From Metallyticus violacea (Eukaryota; Arthropoda; Insecta; Mantodea; Metallyticidae): a stretch of DNA of 64,000 nucleotides. The stretch is from NCBI GenBank assembly GCA_030762175.1, contig JAUJEO010000019.1:5338001-5402000 (forward strand), read 5' to 3'. Every line of letters starts with the position of its first letter. Position 1 is the first letter of the stretch. This document shows positions 48,836-59,920 of the stretch, piece by piece. A program made the position numbers and the translations under genes. The notes beneath the pieces are model-generated. The model searched no databases and was not told the DNA's origin. It saw only the letters and a list, made by a program, of their open reading frames with translations.

Positions 48836-51800
48836 CTTTCATTATACTAGTTTGATAGTCTCAGAAAAGCATATTATGCGCAAAGAATCTAGAAAAGAAA
48901 AAAATTTTTTTTCGAAGATTGGAAACCTCGTTAGAATCACTTTTTTTCCGTTCTTATTTTAGATAACTGGTTCTCTTTCATTATACTAGTTTGATAGCCT
49001 CAGACAAGCATATTATGCGCAAAGAATTTCGAAAAGAAAAAAATTTTTTTTCGAAGATTGGAAACCTCGTTAGAATCACTTTTTTTCCGTTCTTATTTGA
49101 GATAACTGGTTCTCTTTCATTATACTAGTTTGATAGCCTCAGACAAGCATATTATGCGCAAAGAATCTCGAAAAGAAAAAAATTTTTTTTCGAAGTTTGG
49201 AAACTTCGTTAGAATCACTTTTTTTCCGTTCTTATTTAAGATTACTGGTTTTCTTTCATTATACTAGTTTGATAGCCTCAGACAAGCATATTATGCGCAA
49301 AGAATCTCGAAAAGAAAAAAATTTTTTTTCGAAGTTTGGAAACTTCGTTAGAATCACTTTTTTTCCGTTCTTATTTGAGATAACTTGTTCTCTTTCATTA
49401 TACTAGTTTGATAGCCTTAGACAAGCATATTATGCGCAAAGAATCTCGAAAAGAAAAAAATTTTTTTTCGAAGTTTGGAAACTTCGTTAGAATCACTTTT
49501 TTTCCGTTCTTATTTAAGATTACTGGTTCTCTTTCATTATACTAGTTTGATAGCCTCAGACAAGAATATTATGCGCAAAGAATCTCGAAAAGAAAAAAAT
49601 TTTATTTCGAAGTTTGGAAACTTCGTTAGAATCACTTTTTTTCCGTTCTTATTTGAGATAACTGGTTCTCTTTCATTATACTTGTTTGATAGCCTTAGAC
49701 AAGCATATTATGCGCAAAGAATCTCGAAAAGAAAAAAATTTTTTTTCGAAGTTTGGAAACTTCGTTATAATCACTTTATTCCGTTCTTATTTAAGATTAC
49801 TGGTTCTCTTTCATTATACTAGTTTGATAGCCTCAGACAAGCATATTATGCGCAAAGAATCTCGAAAAGAAAAAAATTTTTTTTCGAAGTTTGGAAACTT
49901 CGTTAGAATCACTTTTTTTCCGTTCTTATTTGAGATAACTTGTTCTCTTTCATTATACTAGTTTGATAGCCTTAGACAAGCATATTATGCGCAAAGAATC
50001 TCGAAAAGAAAAAATTTTTTTTTCGAAGTTAGGAAACTTCGTTAGAATCACTTTTTTTCCGTTCTTATTTAAGATTGCTGGTTCTCTTTCATTATACTAG
50101 TTTGATAGCCTCAGACAAGCATATTATGCGCAAAGAATCTCGAAAAGATTAAAATTTTATTTCGAAGTTTGGAAACTTCGTTAGAATCACTTTTTTTCCG
50201 TTCTTATTTGAGATAACTGGTTCTCTTTCATTATACTAGTTTGATAGCCTCAGACAAGCATATTATGCGCAAAGAATCTCGAAAAGAAAAAAATTTTTTT
50301 TCGAAGTTTGGAAACTTCGTTAGAATCACTTTTTTTCCGTTCTTATATAAGATTACTGGTTCTCTTTCATTATACTAGTTTGATAGCCTCAGACAAGCAT
50401 ATTATGCGCAAAGAATCTCGAAAAGAAAAAAATTTTTTTTCGAAGTTTGGAAACTTCCTTAGAATCACTTTTTTTCCATTCTTATTTGAGATAACTTGTT
50501 CTCTTTCATTACACTTGTTTGATAGCCTTAGACAAGCATATTATGCGCAAAGAATCTCGAAAAGAAAAAATTTTTTTTTCGAAGTTTGGAAACTTCGTTA
50601 TAATCACTTTTTTCCGTTTTTATTTAAGATTACTGGTTCTCTTTCATTATACTAGTTTGATAGCCTCAGACAAGCATATTATGCGCAAAGAATCTCGAAA
50701 AGAAAAAAATTTTTTTTCGAAGTTTGGAAACTTCGTTAGAATCACTTTTTTTCCGTTCTTATTTAAGATTACTGGTTCTCTTTCATTATACTAGTTTGAT
50801 AGCCTCAGACAAGCATATTATGCGCAAAGAATCTAGAAAAGAAAAAAATTTTTTTTCGAAGATTGGAAACCTCGTTAGAATCACTTTTTTTCCGTTCTTA
50901 TTTGAGATAACTGGTTCTCTTTCATTATACTAGTTTGATAGCCTCAGACAAGCATATTATGCGCAAAGAATCTCGAAAAGAAAAAAATTTTTTTTCGAAG
51001 TTTGGAAACTTGGTTAGAATCACTTTTTTTCCGTTCTTATTTGAGATAACTAGTTCTATTTCATTATACTAGTTTGATAGCCTCAGACAAGCATATTATG
51101 CGCAAAGAATCTCGAAAAGAAAAAAATTTTTTTTCGAAGTTTGGAAACTTCCTTAGAATCACTTTTTTTCCATTCTTATTTGAGATAACTTGTTCTCTTT
51201 CATTATACTTGTTTGATAGCCTTAGACAAGCATATTATGCGCAAAGAATCTCGAAAAGAAAAAAATTTTTTTTCGAAGTTTGGAAACTTCGTTATAATCA
51301 CTTTTTTCCGTTCTTATTTAAGATTACTGGTTCTCTTTCATTATACTAGTTTGATAGCCTCAGACAAGCATATTATGCGCAAAGAATCTCGAAAAGAAAA
51401 AAATTTTTTTTCGAAGTTTGGAAACTTCCTTAGAATCACTTTTTTTCCATTCTTATTTGAGATAACTTGTTCTCTTTCATTATACTTGTTTGATAGCCTT
51501 AGACAAGCATATTATGCGCAAAGAATCTCGAAAAGAAAAAAATTTTTTTTCGAAGTTTGGAAACTTCGTTATAATCACTTTTTTTCCGTTCTTATTTAAG
51601 ATTACTGGTTCTCTTTCATTATACTAGTTTGATAGCCTCAGACAAGCGTATTATGCGCAAAGAATCACGAAAAGAAAAAAATTTTTTTTCGAAGTTTGGA
51701 AACTTCGTTAGAATCACTTTTTTTCCGTTCTTATTTGAGATAACATGTTCTCTTTCATTATACTAGTTTGATAGCCGTAGACAAGCATATTATGCGCAAA

Positions 51801-53300
51801 TATTCTCGAAAAGAAATAAATTTTTTTTCGAAGTTTGGAAACTTCGTTAGAATCACTTTTTTTCCGTTCTTATTTGAGATAACTGGTTCTCTTTCATTAT
51901 ACTAGTTTGATAGCCTCAGAAAAGCATATTATGCGCAAAGAATCTAGAAAAGAAAAAAATTTTTTTTCGAAGATTGGAAATCTCGTTAGAATCACTTTTT
52001 TTCCATTCTTATTTGAGATAACTGGTTCTCTGTCATTATACTAGTTTGATAGCCTCAGACAAGCATATTATGCGCAAATAATCTGGAAAAGAAAAAAATT
52101 TTTTTTCGAAGTTTGGAAACTTCCTTAGAATCACTTTTTTTCCATTCTTATTTGAGATAACTTCTTCTCTTTCATTATTCTAGTTTGATAGCCTTAGACA
52201 AGCATATTATGCGCAAAGAATCTCGAAAAGAAAAAATTTTTTTTTAAGAAGTTTGGAAACTTCGTTAGAATCACTTCGTTAGAATCACTTTTTTTCCGTT
52301 CTTATTTGAGATAACTTGTTCTCTTTCATTATACTAGTTTGATAGCTTGAGACAAGCATATTATGCGCAAAGAATCTCGAAAAGAAAAAAATTTTTTTTC
52401 GAAGTTTGGAAACTTCCTTAGAATCACTTTTTTTCCATTCTTATTTGAGATAACTTGTTCTCTTTCATTATACTTGTTTGATAGCCTTAGACAAGCATAT
52501 TATGCGCAAAGAATCTCGAAAAGAAAAAAATTTTTTATCGAAGTTTGGAAACTTCGTTATAATCACTTTTTTTCCGTTCTTATTTAAGATTACTGGTTCT
52601 CTTTCATTATACTAGTTTGATAGCCTCAGACAAGCATATTATGCGCAAAGAATCTCGAAAAGAAAAAAATTTTTTTTCGAAGTTTGGAAACTTCGTTAGA
52701 ATCACTTTTTTTCCGTTCTTATTTGAGATAACATGTTCTCTTTCATTATACTAGTTTGATAGCCTTAGACAAGCATATTATGCGCAAATATTCTCGAAAA
52801 GAAATAAATTTTTTTTCGAAGTTTGGAAACTTCGTTAGAATCACTTTTTTTCCGTTCTTATTTGAGATAACTGGTTCTCTTTCATTATACTAGTTTGATA
52901 GCCTCAGAAAAGCATATTATGCGCAAAGAATCTAGAAAAGAAAAAAATTTTTTTTCGAAGATTGGAAACCTCGTTAGAATCACTTTTTTTCCGTTCTTAT
53001 TTGAGATAACTGGTTCTCTTTCATTATACTAGTTTGATAGCCTCAGACAAGCATATTATGCGCAAATAATCTGGAAAAGAAAAAAATTTTTTTTCGAAGT
53101 TTGGAAACTTCCTTAGAATCACTTTTTTTCCATTCTTATTTGAGATAACTTCTTCTCTTTCATTATTCTAGTTTGATAGCCTTAGACAAGCATATTATGC
53201 GCAAAGAATCTCGAAAAGAAAAAAATTTTTTTTAAGAAGTTTGGAAACTTCGTTAGAATCACTTTTTTTCCGTTCTTATTTAAGATAACTTGTTCTCTTT
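48836..53300 (+). repeat. Region E, copy 2
   Basis: A near-exact copy of the preceding unit. I saw no difference in the landmarks compared, including the 14-bp duplication (52,260-52,287), gtcattatact near 52,032, ccgtagac (51,776) and ttttttatcg (52,531). It ends near 53,305 where tagccttagac replaces tagtctcagaaaag. Such a close match suggests a very recent duplication or an assembly artefact. Confidence 0.88.
52260..52287 (+). repeat. 14-bp duplication, second copy
   Basis: The same duplication as at 47,799, carried 4,461 bp downstream by the region E event. Confidence 0.9.
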
Positions 53301-54749
53301 CATTATACTAGTTTGATAGCCTTAGACAAGCATATTATGCGCAAAGAATCTCGAAAAGAAAAAAATTTTTTTTCGAAGTTTGGAAACTTCGTTATAATCA
53401 CTTTTTTTCCGTTCTTATTTAAGATTACTGGTTCTCTTTCATTATACTAGTTTGATAGCCTCAGACAAGCATATTATGCGCAAAGAATCTCGAAAAGAAA
53501 AAAAATTTTTTTCGAAGTTTGGAAACTTCGTTAGAATCACTTTTTTTCCGTTCTTATTTGAGATAACTTGTTCTCTTTCATTATACTAGTTTGATAGCCT
53601 GAGACAAGCATATTATGCGCAAAGAATCTCGAAAAGAAAAAAAATTTTTTTCGAAGTTTGGAAACTTCGTTAGAATCACTTTTTTTCCGTTCTTATTTGA
53701 GATAACTGGTTCTCTTTCATTATACTAGTTTGATAGCCTCAGACAAGCATATTATGCGCAAAGAATCTCGAAAAGAAAAAAATTTTTTTTCGAAGTTTGG
53801 AAACTTCCTTAGAATCACTTTTTTTCCATTCTTATTTGAGATAACTTGTTCTCTTTCATTATACTAGTTTGATAGCCTTAGACAAGCATATTATTCGCAA
53901 AGAATCTCGAAAAGAAAAAAATTTTCTTTCGAAGTTTGGAAACTTCGTTAGAATCACTTTTTTTCCGTTCTTATTTAAGATTACTGGTTCTCTTTCATTA
54001 TACTAGTTTGATAGCCTCAGACAAGCATATTATGCGCAAAGAATCTCGAAAAGAAAAAAAATTTTTTTCGAAGTTTGGAAACTTCGTTAGAATCACTTTT
54101 TTTCCGTTCTTATTTGAGATAACTGGTTCTCTTTCATTATACTAGTTTGATAGTCTCAGAAAAGCATATTATGTGCAAAGAATCTAGAAAAGAAAAAAAT
54201 TTTTTTTCGAAGATTGGAAACCTCGTTAGAATCACTTTTTTTCCGTTCTTATTTGAGATAACTGGTTCTCTTTCATTATACTAGTTTGATAGCCTCAGAC
54301 AAGCATATTATGCGCAAAGAATTTCGAAAAGAAAAAAATTTTTTTTCGAAGATTGGAAACCTCGTTAGAATCACTTTTTTTTCCGTTCTTATTTGAGATA
54401 ACTGGTTCTCTTTCATTATACTAGTTTGATAGCCTCAGACAAGGATATTATGCACAAAGAATCTCGATAAGAAAAAAATTTTTTTTCGAAGTTTGGAAAC
54501 TTCCTTAGAATCACTTTTTTTACATTCTTATTTGAGATAACTTGTTCTCTTTCATTATACTATTTTGATAGCCTTAGACAAGCATATTATGCGCAAAGAA
54601 TCTCGAAAAGAAAAAAATTTTTTTTCGAAGTTTGGAAACTTCGTTAGAATCACTTTTTTTCCGTTCTTATTTAAGATTACTGGTTCTCTTTCATTATACT
54701 AGTTTGATAGCCTCAGACAAGCATATTATGCGCAAAGAATCTCGAAAAG

Positions 54750-54764
54750 AAAAAAATTTTTTTT
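54750..54764 (+). repeat. A7T8 block of the monomer (recurs in every copy)
   Basis: A run of A followed directly by T sits at monomer positions 50-64 throughout the array. The A:T split is usually 7:8, but 6:9, 8:7 and 9:6 also occur with the same total of 15. AnTn tracts are known to be stiff, narrow-grooved and often curved, and to disfavour or position nucleosomes. A structural role here is inferred from conservation in every monomer. Confidence 0.8.
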
Positions 54765-54782
54765 CGAAGTTTGGAAACTTCG
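54765..54782. repeat. 18-bp inverted repeat in each monomer
   Basis: CGAAGTTTGGAAACTTCG has perfect 8-bp arms (cgaagttt / aaacttcg) around a 2-bp centre and lies immediately 3' of the A/T block. It is present in most monomers. Class variants break it: 70 t>a with 79 t>c (cgaagattggaaacctcg), 82 g>c (…cttcc), 81 c>g (aaacttgg) and replacement of cg by aa plus one base (aagaag). Short dyads are common in satellites and are proposed protein-binding or cruciform sites. No specific binding protein can be named from this sequence. Confidence 0.85.
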
Positions 54783-54783
54783 T

Positions 54784-56627
54784 TAGAATCACTTTTTTTC
54801 CGTTCTTATTTGAGATAACTGGTTCTCTTTCATTATACTAGTTTGATAGCCTCAGACAAGCATATTATGCGCAAATAATCTGGAAAAGAAAAAAATTTTT
54901 TTTCGAAGTTTGGAAACTTCCTTAGAATCACTTTTTTTCCATTCTTATTTGAGATAACTTCTTCTCTTTCATTATTCTAGTTTGATAGCCTTAGACAAGC
55001 ATATTATGCGCAAAGAATCTCGAAAAGAAAAAAATTTTTTTTAAGAAGTTTGGAAACTTCGTTAGAATCACTTTTTTTCCGTTCTTATTTAAGATAACTT
55101 GTTCTCTTTCATTATACTAGTTTGATAGCCTTAGACAAGCATATTATGCGCAAAGAATCTCGAAAAGAAAAAAATTTTTTTTCGAAGTTTGGAAACTTCG
55201 TTATAATCACTTTTTTTCCGTTCTTATTTAAGATTACTGGTTCTCTTTCATTATACTAGTTTGATAGCCTCAGACAAGCATATTATGCGCAAAGAATCTC
55301 GAAAAGAAAAAAAATTTTTTTCGAAGTTTGGAAACTTCGTTAGAATCACTTTTTTTCCGTTCTTATTTGAGATAACTTGTTCTCTTTCATTATACTAGTT
55401 TGATAGCCTGAGACAAGCATATTATGCGCAAAGAATCTCGAAAAGAAAAAAAATTTTTTTCGAAGTTTGGAAACTTCGTTAGAATCACTTTTTTTCCGTT
55501 CTTATTTGAGATAACTGGTTCTCTTTCATTATACTAGTTTGATAGCCTCAGACAAGCATATTATGCGCAAAGAATCTCGAAAAGAAAAAAATTTTTTTTC
55601 GAAGTTTGGAAACTTCCTTAGAATCACTTTTTTTCCATTCTTATTTGAGATAACTTGTTCTCTTTCATTATACTAGTTTGATAGCCTTAGACAAGCATAT
55701 TATTCGCAAAGAATCTCGAAAAGAAAAAAATTTTCTTTCGAAGTTTGGAAACTTCGTTAGAATCACTTTTTTTCCGTTCTTATTTAAGATTACTGGTTCT
55801 CTTTCATTATACTAGTTTGATAGCCTCAGACAAGCATATTATGCGCAAAGAATCTCGAAAAGAAAAAAAATTTTTTTCGAAGTTTGGAAACTTCGTTAGA
55901 ATCACTTTTTTTCCGTTCTTATTTGAGATAACTGGTTCTCTTTCATTATACTAGTTTGATAGTCTCAGAAAAGCATATTATGTGCAAAGAATCTAGAAAA
56001 GAAAAAAATTTTTTTTCGAAGATTGGAAACCTCGTTAGAATCACTTTTTTTCCGTTCTTATTTGAGATAACTGGTTCTCTTTCATTATACTAGTTTGATA
56101 GCCTCAGACAAGCATATTATGCGCAAAGAATTTCGAAAAGAAAAAAATTTTTTTTCGAAGATTGGAAACCTCGTTAGAATCACTTTTTTTCCGTTCTTAT
56201 TTGAGATAACTGGTTCTCTTTCATTATACTAGTTTGATAGCCTCAGACAAGGATATTATGCACAAAGAATCTCGATAAGAAAAAAATTTTTTTTCGAAGT
56301 TTGGAAACTTCCTTAGAATCACTTTTTTTACATTCTTATTTGAGATAACTTGTTCTCTTTCATTATACTATTTTGATAGCCTTAGACAAGCATATTATGC
56401 GCAAAGAATCTCGAAAAGAAAAAAATTTTTTTTCGAAGTTTGGAAACTTCGTTAGAATCACTTTTTTTCCGTTCTTATTTAAGATTACTGGTTCTCTTTC
56501 ATTATACTAGTTTGATAGCCTCAGACAAGCATATTATGCGCAAAGAATCTCGAAAAGAAAAAAATTTTTTTTCGAAGTTTGGAAACTTCGTTAGAATCAC
56601 TTTTTTTCCGTTCTTATTTGAGATAAC
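54784..56627 (+). repeat. Region F, copy 2
   Basis: It repeats copy 1 with the same private markers: ttttctttcg (near 55,735), tatgtgc (near 55,979), caaggatattatgcac (near 56,249) and ttttttacattc (near 56,325). It ends near 56,627, where aacttgttct replaces aactggttct. The same 13-monomer size appears in region A at 1,807 bp. Confidence 0.87.
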
Positions 56628-56911
56628 TTGTTCTCTTTCATTATACTAGTTTGATAGCCTTAGACAAGCATATTATGCGCAAAGAATCTCGAAAAGAAAA
56701 AAATTTTTTTTCGAAGTTTGGAAACTTCGTTAGAATCACTTTTTTTCCGTTCTTATTTGAGATAACTGGTTCTCTTTCATTATACTATTTTGATAGCCTC
56801 AGAAAAGCATATTATGCGCAAAGAATCCTTAAAGAAAAAATTTTTTTTTCGAAGTTTGGAAACTTCGTTGGAATCACTTTTTTTCCGTTCTTATTTGAGA
56901 TAACTGGTTCT
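56628..56911 (+). repeat. Two divergent monomers between regions F and G
   Basis: These copies carry ctattttgatag, cagaaaag, a damaged aatccttaaag in place of aatctcgaaaag (near 56,825, one base short), an A6T9 block and cgttggaatc (near 56,867). The class resembles the tatactattgtgatag monomer of region C (near 32,993) more than its neighbours. It occurs once in the last 20 kb. Confidence 0.75.
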
Positions 56912-59262
56912 CTTTCATTATACTTGTTTGATAGCCTTAGACAAGCATATTATGCGCAAAGAATCTCGAAAAGAAAAAAATTTTTTATCGAAGTTTGGAA
57001 ACTTCGTTATAATCACTTTTTTTCCGTTCTTATTTAAGATTACTGGTTCTCTTTCATTATACTAGTTTGATAGCCTCAGACAAGCATATTATGCGCAAAG
57101 AATCTCGAAAAGAAAAAAATTTTTTTTCGAAGTTTGGAAACTTCGTTAGAATCACTTTTTTTCCGTTCTTATTTGAGATAACATGTTCTCTTTCATTATA
57201 CTAGTTTGATAGCCTTAGACAAGCATATTATGCGCAAATATTCTCGAAAAGAAATAAATTTTTTTTCGAAGTTTGGAAACTTCGTTAGAATCACTTTTTT
57301 TCCGTTCTTATTTGAGATAACTGGTTCTCTTTCATTATACTAGTTTGATAGCCTCAGAAAAGCATATTATGCGCAAAGAATCTAGAAAAGAAAAAAATTT
57401 TTTTTCGAAGATTGGAAACCTCGTTAGAATCACTTTTTTTCCGTTCTTATTTGAGATAACTGGTTCTCTTTCATTATACTACTTTGATAGCCTCAGACAA
57501 GCATATTATGCGCAAATAATCTGGAAAAGAAAAAAATTTTTTTTCGAAGTTTGGAAACTTCCTTAGAATCACTTTTTTTCCATTCTTATTTGAGATAACT
57601 TCTTCTCTTTCATTATTCTAGTTTGATAGCCTTAGACAAGCATATTATGCGCAAAGAATCTCGAAAAGAAAAAAATTTTTTTTAAGAAGTTTGGAAACTT
57701 CGTTAGAATCACTTTTTTCCGTTCTTATTTAAGATAACTTGTTCTCTTTCATTATACTAGTTTGATAGCCTTAGACAAGCATATTATGCGCAAAGAATCT
57801 CGAAAAGAAAAAAATTTTTTTTCGAAGTTTGGAAACTTCGTTATAATCACTTTTTTTCCGTTCTTATTTAAGATTACTGGTTCTCTTTCATTATACTAGT
57901 TTGATAGCCTCAGACAAGCATATTATGCGCAAAGAATCTCGAAAAGAAAAAAAATTTTTTTCGAAGTTTGGAAACTTCGTTAGAATCACTTTTTTTCCGT
58001 TCTTATTTGAGATAACTTGTTCTCTTTCATTATACTAGTTTGATAGCCTGAGACAAGCATATTATGCGCAAAGAATCTCGAAAAGAAAAAAAATTTTTTT
58101 CGAAGTTTGGAAACTTCGTTAGAATCACTTTTTTTCCGTTCTTATTTGAGATAACTGGTTCTCTTTCATTATACTAGTTTGATAGCCTCAGACAAGCATA
58201 TTATGCGCAAAGAATCTCGAAAAGAAAAAAATTTTTTTTCGAAGTTTGGAAACTTCCTTAGAATCACTTTTTTTCCATTCTTATTTGAGATAACTTGTTC
58301 TCTTTCATTATACTAGTTTGATAGCCTTAGACAAGCATATTATTCGCAAAGAATCTCGAAAAGAAAAAAATTTTCTTTCGAAGTTTGGAAACTTCGTTAG
58401 AATCACTTTTTTTCCGTTCTTATTTAAGATTACTGGTTCTCTTTCATTATACTAGTTTGATAGCCTCAGACAAGCATATTATGCGCAAAGAATCTCGAAA
58501 AGAAAAAAAATTTTTTTCGAAGTTTGGAAACTTCGTTAGAATCACTTTTTTTCCGTTCTTATTTGAGATAACTGGTTCTCTTTCATTATACTAGTTTGAT
58601 AGTCTCAGAAAAGCATATTATGTGCAAAGAATCTAGAAAAGAAAAAAATTTTTTTTCGAAGATTGGAAACCTCGTTAGAATCACTTTTTTTCCGTTCTTA
58701 TTTGAGATAACTGGTTCTCTTTCATTATACTAGTTTGATAGCCTCAGACAAGCATATTATGCGCAAAGAATTTCGAAAAGAAAAAAATTTTTTTTCGAAG
58801 ATTGGAAACCTCGTTAGAATCACTTTTTTTCCGTTCTTATTTGAGATAACTGGTTCTCTTTCATTATACTAGTTTGATAGCCTCAGACAAGGATATTATG
58901 CACAAAGAATCTCGATAAGAAAAAAATTTTTTTTCGAAGTTTGGAAACTTCCTTAGAATCACTTTTTTTACATTCTTATTTGAGATAACTTGTTCTCTTT
59001 CATTATACTATTTTGATAGCCTTAGACAAGCATATTATGCGCAAAGAATCTCGAAAAGAAAAAAATTTTTTTTCGAAGTTTGGAAACTTCGTTAGAATCA
59101 CTTTTTTTCCGTTCTTATTTAAGATTACTGGTTCTCTTTCATTATACTAGTTTGATAGCCTCAGACAAGCATATTATGCGCAAAGAATCTCGAAAAGAAA
59201 AAAATTTTTTTTCGAAGTTTGGAAACTTCGTTAGAATCACTTTTTTTCCGTTCTTATTTAAG
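56912..59262 (+). repeat. Dispersed copy of 52,462-54,812 (offset 4,450)
   Basis: From tacttgtttgatag with ttttttatcg (56,981) this segment follows 52,462 onward. It includes gaaataaatt (near 57,252), the aagaag monomer (57,684), cctgagac (near 58,046), ttttctttcg, tatgtgc and ttttttacattc. A lost T near 57,714 shifts the offset to 4,449. It ends in the interval 59,125-59,262, where the sequence switches to the path followed from 50,630. Confidence 0.8.
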
Positions 59263-59920
59263 ATTACTGGTTCTCTTTCATTATACTAGTTTGATAGCCT
59301 CAGACAAGCATATTATGCGCAAAGAATCTAGAAAAGAAAAAAATTTTTTTTCGAAGATTGGAAACCTCGTTAGAATCACTTTTTTTCCGTTCTTATTTGA
59401 GATAACTGGTTCTCTTTCATTATACTAGTTTGATAGCCTCAGACAAGCATATTATGCGCAAAGAATCTCGAAAAGAAAAAAATTTTTTTTCGAAGTTTGG
59501 AAACTTGGTTAGAATCACTTTTTTTCCGTTCTTATTTGAGATAACTAGTTCTATTTCATTATACTAGTTTGATAGCCTCAGACAAGCATATTATGCGCAA
59601 AGAATCTCGAAAAGAAAAAAATTTTTTTTCGAAGTTTGGAAACTTCCTTAGAATCACTTTTTTTCCATTCTTATTTGAGATAACTTGTTCTCTTTCATTA
59701 TACTTGTTTGATAGCCTTAGACAAGCATATTATGCGCAAAGAATCTCGAAAAGAAAAAAATTTTTTTTCGAAGTTTGGAAACTTCGTTATAATCACTTTT
59801 TTCCGTTCTTATTTAAGATTACTGGTTCTCTTTCATTATACTAGTTTGATAGCCTCAGACAAGCATATTATGCGCAAAGAATCTCGAAAAGAAAAAAATT
59901 TTTTTTCGAAGTTTGGAAAC
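59130..59920 (+). repeat. Segment matching 50,635-51,425 (offset 8,495) between two switch points
   Basis: Landmarks 59,219, 59,569 and 59,708 match 50,724, 51,074 and 51,213 at 8,495 bp, including aaacttggttag near 59,502. On the right the offset changes to 8,356, a difference of exactly one 139-bp monomer. The switch lies between about 59,860 and 59,920. Confidence 0.8.

Larger units (their letters stand above)
52975..54783 (+). repeat. Region F, copy 1: 1,809-bp unit (13 monomers)
   Basis: Landmarks at 53,041, 53,234 and 53,936 recur at 54,850, 55,043 and 55,745, all 1,809 bp apart. The offset falls to 1,808 after an extra T at about 54,376 (T8 instead of T7). Private markers: ttttctttcg (near 53,926), tatgtgcaaag (near 54,170), gaatttcg (near 54,319), caaggatattatgcac (near 54,440), tctcgataag (near 54,463) and ttttttacattc (near 54,517). 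Confidence 0.87.
54701..54839 (+). repeat. Reference monomer of the satellite (consensus-type copy)
   Basis: This 139-bp copy matches the majority base I read at each position and is used as the numbering frame. It starts at agtttgatag (1-10). Positions 11-49 carry cctcagac and tgcgcaaag. Positions 50-64 are A7 then T8, 65-82 the inverted repeat, 93-99 a T7 run, and the copy ends at cattatact (131-139). Main diagnostic variants are: 1 a/t (removes an in-frame TAG); 14 c/t/g; 18 c/a; 37 g/t; 43 c/a/g; 70 t/a; 79 t/c; 82 g/c; 86 g/t; 102 g/a; 112 g/a with 117 a/t; and 121-122 gg/tg/tc/ga. G+C is 43 of 139 and there are five CpG sites. Confidence 0.9.
51520..59875 (+). repeat. Region G, copy 1: 8,356-bp unit (about 60 monomers)
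   Basis: Sequence from about 51,520 to 55,644 recurs at 59,876-64,000 with an offset of 8,356 bp; landmarks 51,646, 52,363, 53,234, 53,936, 54,632 and 55,043 all fit. The unit is a composite containing the end of region E, both F copies, the divergent pair, the 4,450-offset copy and a piece matching 50,630-51,365. Confidence 0.8.

Noticed and set aside
54765..54839. Rho-independent terminator (hairpin followed by T-run)
   Set aside because: The T7 run starts 10 bases after the hairpin and the stem is AT-rich. It occurs in every monomer as part of the satellite, and there is no gene upstream.
54701..54839. CENP-B box in the monomer
   Set aside because: No match to the TTCG-4N-A-2N-CGGG core was found on either strand; the CGAAG dyad shares only the TTCG letters.
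54701..54839. Hammerhead ribozyme, as in some satellite DNAs
   Set aside because: The conserved CTGATGA core was not found on either strand of the consensus monomer.
54701..54839. Telomeric repeat (TTAGG/TTAGGG)
   Set aside because: Only isolated gttagaatc occurs once per monomer; there is no short tandem telomere motif.
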